From: Candidatus Dormiibacterota bacterium
GTDB lineage: Bacteria > Chloroflexota > Dormibacteria > Aeolococcales > Aeolococcaceae
Assembly (NCBI GenBank): GCA_019236085.1
Contig: JAFAJR010000152.1
Location: 1-10,638 of the forward strand
Length of the DNA stretch: 10,638 nt
Direction of reading: 5' to 3'
This document shows, in pieces, positions 6,441 to 10,638 of this stretch (within the stretch, counting starts at the first letter, position 1; every line of letters starts with the position of its first letter). Position numbers and translations under genes: made by a program. A model generated the notes under the pieces. That model did not search any database and was not told the DNA's origin. It saw only the letters and a program-made list of their open reading frames with translations.

Positions 6441-9400
6441 CTATGAGGCTGGCGCAGATGCCTGCTGGAGCAATTCCTCCGTTTCGATGCGCGGTGCCAT
6501 GTAGCCCATAGCCGCGAGCAGCCCGTGCGCCTCGTTCAGCGGGACCTCGGCCCCGGAGGCATGCAGGGCCAGGAGCGACCGGCCCTGGCCCAGCAACGCA
6601 AGGGCCAACTCTGGGAGTGCATCGAATGCACGCCAGCGCGCGACGGCGTCGGCGTACAAGGCAGCCGCGCTGGCGTGCTCACCAGCGGCTTCAGCGAGCG
6701 CTGCGCGGCAGGTGATCAGTGCATGCTGTTGCAGGGGGGTTCGCGGTTCGACGTCCAGAATCAATCGAGCGGCGAGAGCTGGGTCGTTTGCGGCCAGTGC
6801 GCTGCGCACGAGTCCTGGAAGATGGGCCGCGTAGTACGGGTCGTCGCGCGTTCCGCTTGTCTGGGCAAGCTCCTCGAGCAAGGCTTTGGTCTGCGCGGTC
6901 TGACCGCCGGCCATCACGGCCTGGGCCGCTTCCGTCAGCGCCATCACCAGTGCTTGCGGCTCGCGATCGTTGCGGGCAGCAGCCACCAGCTGAGCCGCTG
7001 CCTGGGGCTCGTAGTTCTCACCCCGCATGCGCGTAAGACCCAACCGCACGGACTGGGTCTCGAGGTTGAAGGCGTCGCTGTGGCTCGCGTCCGCCTCGCC
7101 ATTCGGCTTCTGCATGGCGGCGAGTGCATCGTCCCATCGCCCAGCGGACGCTTGGAATGACAGTTTTGTCCCGCCGATGAGCGGCGCTGTGCTGATGCCG
7201 TGCCGCTCGCAGAAGGCGATCCCTTCGTCGCAGACGTCGAGTGCGGCCTGGAGGGCCTGGTACTGCCCGGTTGCCAGTGCGAGATTGTTGTAGAGCACCG
7301 CAGCATCGTTGGCGTTTCCATACTCAAGCGCCAGGTCGAGGGCGCGTCGCATGTCTTCCAGTCCTCGAGCCTCCCCCGTGAGCGCCGCGGCATAGCCGCG
7401 ATAGCCGAGGGCGCGCGCCGGCTCCGGAAGGCGCAGGTCCGCGGCAAGGCGCAGGGCGCGGTCAGCCGCGTCGATCGCCTCGCCATAGGCGGCGGCACGG
7501 CTTCGCAGTCCCGCCACCTGGGCGCAAGCCCGGACCAGTTCGGGGCCAGGAGGCTCGTCTGCAAGCAGCCGTAACGCTTCTGCGATCGTCTCCTCCCGTC
7601 TCGGGTCGCCGCGATCGCCGAGCAGATTCGACAGCGTGGTCAGCGCTCGCGCCGTTGCCACGGTCGCACCCTTTTCGCGATACATGACGAGCGCTTCCTC
7701 GACTGCAGTCACGGCCTCGGTGTGGCGGCCCAGTTGCTGCGCGGCCTGAGCCCAACGCTCAAGGAGAGGTGCGCGCTCGGGATTCCCTGTCGGCGCGAGG
7801 TCGAGAGCCTTAGCAAAGCTGCGCTCCGCGCTGACCAGATCGATGGCCAGCGCGCGCTCTCCGGCGAGTGCAAGGTAGCGTCTCGCCGACGATTCGAGCT
7901 CCCGGGTTTCTTGTTCGTCACCCGCGGCGCGGGCGAGCTCGAGCGCCTGGAGGTGATGGTGAGCGAGTACATCGGCGAGGTCATCGGCGCGCTCGCCGGC
8001 CTGCTCCTCGACCCATGTCGCCGCCGCGATATGCCGGGCCGCGCGGGTGCGCCGTGGGATCTGCGCGTAGCAGACGTCACGCACGATGAGATGCCAGAAG
8101 CCGTACTCCTGCTCGCCCTGCATGGAGCTGAGGCGAGCCGGGCGGATCAATCCCTTCCGCGCGAGGTCGCGCAGTGCCAGATCCACCTCTCGTGGGTCGC
8201 GCTTGCCCATCACAGCGAGCGCTCCAGCCCAAAACACCTTGCCGACCACGGCGGCGTCCTGGAGCAGGCTCTTGTGATCCGGGGTCAGGGTGTCCAGTCG
8301 TGCGGCGATCAAGGACTGCACTGAGTCGGGAAACGGCACTTCGTCAAGCGGGCCGGGGAGAAGGTTGCGATCGCTGAGCAGGCGAACGAATTCCTCGGCA
8401 TACAAGGGGTTTCCGCCGGCGCGGTCGAGCAGTGCTCGTTCGGTTGCCGCCGGCAGCACGGTCCGCTGCATCAAGAGCGCGATCAGTGTTGCCGTCTCGT
8501 CGTCCGAAAGGGGAGCGAGGTTGATGGTTTGCGCGTTGCGCAATCCGGCCGCCCAGGCCGGGTGCTTTTCGTGCAGTTCAGGACGCGCTGTGCTCAAAAC
8601 AAGCAGCGGCACACTCTCGGACCAATCAGCGACATGTTCGAGAAAGGCAAGCATCGCGTCGTCTGCCCAGTGCAGATCCTCGAAGACCAGCACCGTGCCC
8701 GTCTGTGCCGCCAGTCCCTCCAGAAATCGTCGCCAGGCGGTGAACGACTCCTCCTGTGCCGCAGGCTCGCCTCCGGCGCCGACGAGCGGTGCCAGACGTT
8801 GTATGAGCCAGGAACGGTCCGGCTCTTCCGGGGGAATCGCGTCGTCCAGCTTCGCCAAGGCGGCTTCGGGAGGGTCCGACTCGAGGATGCCGCACTCCGC
8901 TTTGACGATCTCGCCAAGAGCCCAGAAGGCGATGCCCTCTCCGTACGGAAGACAGCGTCCTTGGCGCCAGCGGACCAGACCCGGTCGCTGTTCGACGTAA
9001 TGGAGAAGCTCCGTGCACAGCCGCGTCTTGCCGACCCCGGGCTCGCCGATCACGGTGACCAGCTGGCACGCTCGCTGCTTGATGGCGCGCTCGAAAGCAG
9101 CGATCAACAGCGGTCGCTCCAGCTCACGGCCCACCAGCGGTGTGGCATGGCTGCGGACCACATCGGCGCCGTAGCGAGCTCGTGGAGCTACGGGCTGCCA
9201 GACCACGAGTGTTTCGGCCTTGCCCTTGACCTGGACTGATTCGAGAGGCGTGAACAGGAACAGGCGCGACGTCTGTTCGTGCGTCGTTTCCGAGACCGCC
9301 ACACCGTTCACCGGCGCAATCCCCTGCAGGCGCGAGGCCGTGTTCACCACATCGCCCGTGACGAAACCTTCTCCTCGCTCGGGATGGGCGCCGACGGCGA

Positions 9401-9878
9401 CGATCGCCTCGCCGGTGTTGATGCCGACCCTCACCTTCAATTGCAACCTCGCGTCATCGCGATTGAGCTCTTCGATGCCTTCCAAAATGCGCAACCCTGC
9501 GCGCACTGCTCGCTCCGCGTCGTCCTCGTGCGCCACAGGTGCGCCGAAGACGGCCATCACGGCATCGCCGACGAACTTCTCCACGGTCCCGCCGTGGCTT
9601 TCGATCACCCGGCGAAGTTGTGTGTGATACGGAAGGAGTCGGGCACGCACGTCCTCAGGATCGGCTTGGTCGGAGGCAGCAGTGAAGCCGACCAAGTCGC
9701 AGAAGAGGACCGAGACGACCTTGCGCTCCTCGCGTCCAGCTGCCGGTCCAGAATCACTGAGCGGAGCCGTGCAAAATGGGCAGAAGGGAAATTCGCCGGG
9801 GAGCTCCTTACCGCAACTTCGACACGTGGCCACCAGCCGGAGTCTAGGGCGCTGCCAGGCAGGCCGCTCAGCCGTCAC
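6441..9878 (-). CDS. Zinc-ribbon - class III cyclase - AAA ATPase - TPR-like regulatory protein
   Basis: This is a complete 1145-residue protein. Residues 19-36 form a zinc ribbon with C19, C22, C33 and C36. Residues 52-230 are a class III adenylate/guanylate cyclase domain with metal aspartates D61 (VLFCDLVGFT) and D105 (KFVGDAVMAVFG), purine-contacting K101, and N179/R183 (VNTASR); Phe172 occupies the second purine-selecting position, usually Asp. An AAA/STAND ATPase follows: PLVGRE at 247-252, Walker A GEPGVGKT at 278-285, Walker B region VLVFEDLHWAD at 396-406. From about residue 690 to the end the chain is Ala/Leu-rich helical hairpins of TPR type. The layout matches the family of cyclases fused to LuxR/MalT-like ATPases, where the helical array senses ligand or partner and the ATPase acts as a switch. 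No membrane segment is seen, so it should be cytoplasmic. GTG 9878 directly follows an in-frame stop and lacks a Shine-Dalgarno; GTG 9833 (residue 16) is an alternative that keeps the zinc ribbon. A strong hairpin upstream suggests its own transcription unit. Confidence 0.96.
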   Translation of the reverse strand: MTAERPAWQRPRLRLVATCRSCGKELPGEFPFCPFCTAPLSDSGPAAGREERKVVSVLFCDLVGFTAASDQADPEDVRARLLPYHTQLRRVIESHGGTVEKFVGDAVMAVFGAPVAHEDDAERAVRAGLRILEGIEELNRDDARLQLKVRVGINTGEAIVAVGAHPERGEGFVTGDVVNTASRLQGIAPVNGVAVSETTHEQTSRLFLFTPLESVQVKGKAETLVVWQPVAPRARYGADVVRSHATPLVGRELERPLLIAAFERAIKQRACQLVTVIGEPGVGKTRLCTELLHYVEQRPGLVRWRQGRCLPYGEGIAFWALGEIVKAECGILESDPPEAALAKLDDAIPPEEPDRSWLIQRLAPLVGAGGEPAAQEESFTAWRRFLEGLAAQTGTVLVFEDLHWADDAMLAFLEHVADWSESVPLLVLSTARPELHEKHPAWAAGLRNAQTINLAPLSDDETATLIALLMQRTVLPAATERALLDRAGGNPLYAEEFVRLLSDRNLLPGPLDEVPFPDSVQSLIAARLDTLTPDHKSLLQDAAVVGKVFWAGALAVMGKRDPREVDLALRDLARKGLIRPARLSSMQGEQEYGFWHLIVRDVCYAQIPRRTRAARHIAAATWVEEQAGERADDLADVLAHHHLQALELARAAGDEQETRELESSARRYLALAGERALAIDLVSAERSFAKALDLAPTGNPERAPLLERWAQAAQQLGRHTEAVTAVEEALVMYREKGATVATARALTTLSNLLGDRGDPRREETIAEALRLLADEPPGPELVRACAQVAGLRSRAAAYGEAIDAADRALRLAADLRLPEPARALGYRGYAAALTGEARGLEDMRRALDLALEYGNANDAAVLYNNLALATGQYQALQAALDVCDEGIAFCERHGISTAPLIGGTKLSFQASAGRWDDALAAMQKPNGEADASHSDAFNLETQSVRLGLTRMRGENYEPQAAAQLVAAARNDREPQALVMALTEAAQAVMAGGQTAQTKALLEELAQTSGTRDDPYYAAHLPGLVRSALAANDPALAARLILDVEPRTPLQQHALITCRAALAEAAGEHASAAALYADAVARWRAFDALPELALALLGQGRSLLALHASGAEVPLNEAHGLLAAMGYMAPRIETEELLQQASAPAS

Positions 9879-9922
9879 GGAGCGAGATGAGACTCAGCCG
9901 ACATCAAGGATTGAACGCCGGT

Positions 9923-9954
9923 GACGGGCCGGAGGCCCGCGCCTCCGACCCGTC
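9923..9954 (-). terminator. Strong 13-bp hairpin after the beta-propeller gene
   Basis: The arms are 9923-9935 and 9942-9954 with a 6-nt loop. Twelve pairs are Watson-Crick; position 9929/9948 is a G-U wobble in minus-strand RNA but a C-A mismatch in plus-strand RNA, so the structure favours the minus-strand transcript. It begins 11 bp past the propeller stop and would end that transcript. No T-run follows, so it may instead be an mRNA 3'-end stabiliser or a rho-assisted terminator. Confidence 0.6.
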
Positions 9955-9964
9955 CGTATAGTTC

Positions 9965-10638
9965 CTACGAGGCAGCGATCCCTTCTGCCGCCCCGCCGTC
10001 CGGCACGGTCACGGTCTGCACAAGGGTCAACGCTCCGCCATCGCTGACGCGGAACACATCCACCTCACCGGCGAGACCTGCTTGCACGTACAGGAACCGT
10101 CCCGAGACCGTTTCGTCGATTGCGCCGGGGATGCCGCTCGCTTCAATGGCATTCACCAGCGTGATGTTCCCATTGCTGTCGATCCGGTATTCGCTGACGT
10201 CATTGCTGCCGGTGTTCGCGACATAGGCATGGCCGTCGATCGTCGCGATCCAGCACGCCGCGGTCTGACCGTTCGCAACCGCCGTCCCGAAGGTGATCGT
10301 GCCGTCATGCTGCACCTTCGCCGCAACGAGGCTTCCGGCTGCGTTCACCAGGTCCATCTGTCCACGTGGCGAGAAGGTGAATGCGAACGGTACTGACGCA
10401 TCAGCCGTCTGCACCGGCGCATCCAGGCTGCCATTGCGGTCGACAGTGAAGACATCGATGAAGTTGTTGGTCTTTCCGGTGACCAGGAGCTGACCGCCGT
10501 CCGGCGTCAGCCCGATCTGCGCCGGCGCCATCAGGAACTGCGGCGGTGTCGTCTCGCTGAGCCCCAGCGCCCGCGTCGCACCGTCGATGGAGCTGAGGCG
10601 GCCGTCATCCGTGATGCGGAACCCGGCGACATTCGCCG
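9965..10638 (-). CDS. YncE/lactonase-like beta-propeller protein (partial, N-terminus off the right edge)
   Basis: The frame is open from the right edge to a TAG at 9967-9965, giving 223 visible residues. An internal ATG at 10531 is not the true start, because the same repeat pattern continues upstream of it. Five blade-like repeats of the form hydrophobic strand, polar turn, Asn/Asp-Gly, hydrophobic strand are visible: FRITDDGRLSSIDG, IDVFTVDRNGSLDAP, AAKVQHDGTITFGTA, VSEYRIDSNGNITLV and VDVFRVSDGGALTLV. The pieces VANTGSNDVSEY and GRFLYVQ are typical of the YncE/6-phosphogluconolactonase-like propeller fold. Such proteins are usually 350-400 residues and often secreted, so nearly half is missing here, including any signal peptide. 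Fold similarity does not establish lactonase activity; no catalytic residue can be assigned. The hairpin at 9923-9954 separates it from the cyclase gene downstream. Confidence 0.86.
   Translation of the reverse strand, partial: ANVAGFRITDDGRLSSIDGATRALGLSETTPPQFLMAPAQIGLTPDGGQLLVTGKTNNFIDVFTVDRNGSLDAPVQTADASVPFAFTFSPRGQMDLVNAAGSLVAAKVQHDGTITFGTAVANGQTAACWIATIDGHAYVANTGSNDVSEYRIDSNGNITLVNAIEASGIPGAIDETVSGRFLYVQAGLAGEVDVFRVSDGGALTLVQTVTVPDGGAAEGIAAS

Noticed and set aside
1..10638. CRISPR array, insertion sequence or complete defence operon
   Set aside because: No regularly spaced repeats, transposase motifs or terminal inverted repeats were found on reading both strands. The STAND proteins are the only defence-like element, and that similarity is only at domain level.

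Overview
This is a GC-rich (about 65% in the coding lines I counted), densely coding stretch. Three of its five genes encode large or repeat-built proteins: nucleotide cyclase-STAND ATPases and beta-propellers. GTG starts and these protein families point to a high-GC bacterium, most likely an actinomycete-type lineage such as Thermoleophilia. That placement is inferred from protein style only. There is no rRNA or other taxonomic marker.

Layout, left to right. (1) Positions 1-3885, minus strand: a very large signalling protein cut off at the left edge after 1295 residues. Its order is class III nucleotide cyclase domain, AAA/STAND-type ATPase, nSTAND1-type ATPase, one membrane helix, WD40 propeller. 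(2) Positions 3886-4226: a non-coding stretch with clearly lower GC (about 54% over 3961-4140), a perfect 12-bp tandem repeat and a terminator-like hairpin. (3) Positions 4227-4736, minus: a hemerythrin HHE protein. (4) Positions 4879-6312, plus and divergent from it: a phospholipase D superfamily enzyme with two HKD motifs. (5) Positions 6441-9878, minus: a second cyclase-ATPase protein with an N-terminal zinc ribbon and a helical (TPR-like) C-terminus. (6) Positions 9965-10638, minus: the C-terminal part of a YncE/lactonase-like beta-propeller protein, cut off at the right edge.

No CRISPR array, complete mobile element, tRNA or rRNA was seen. The two cyclase-ATPase proteins are not close duplicates. 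They differ in the second substrate-site residues, in the ATPase set and in the C-terminal sensor (WD40 against TPR-like), so they look like two separate sensor/transducer modules. The hemerythrin/phospholipase D pair between them looks like a small divergent unit, possibly linked to oxygen, nitric oxide or membrane stress; that link is inference. The most notable item is the first protein, which joins a cyclase with a non-canonical purine pocket to two successive NTPase modules and a propeller in one chain.
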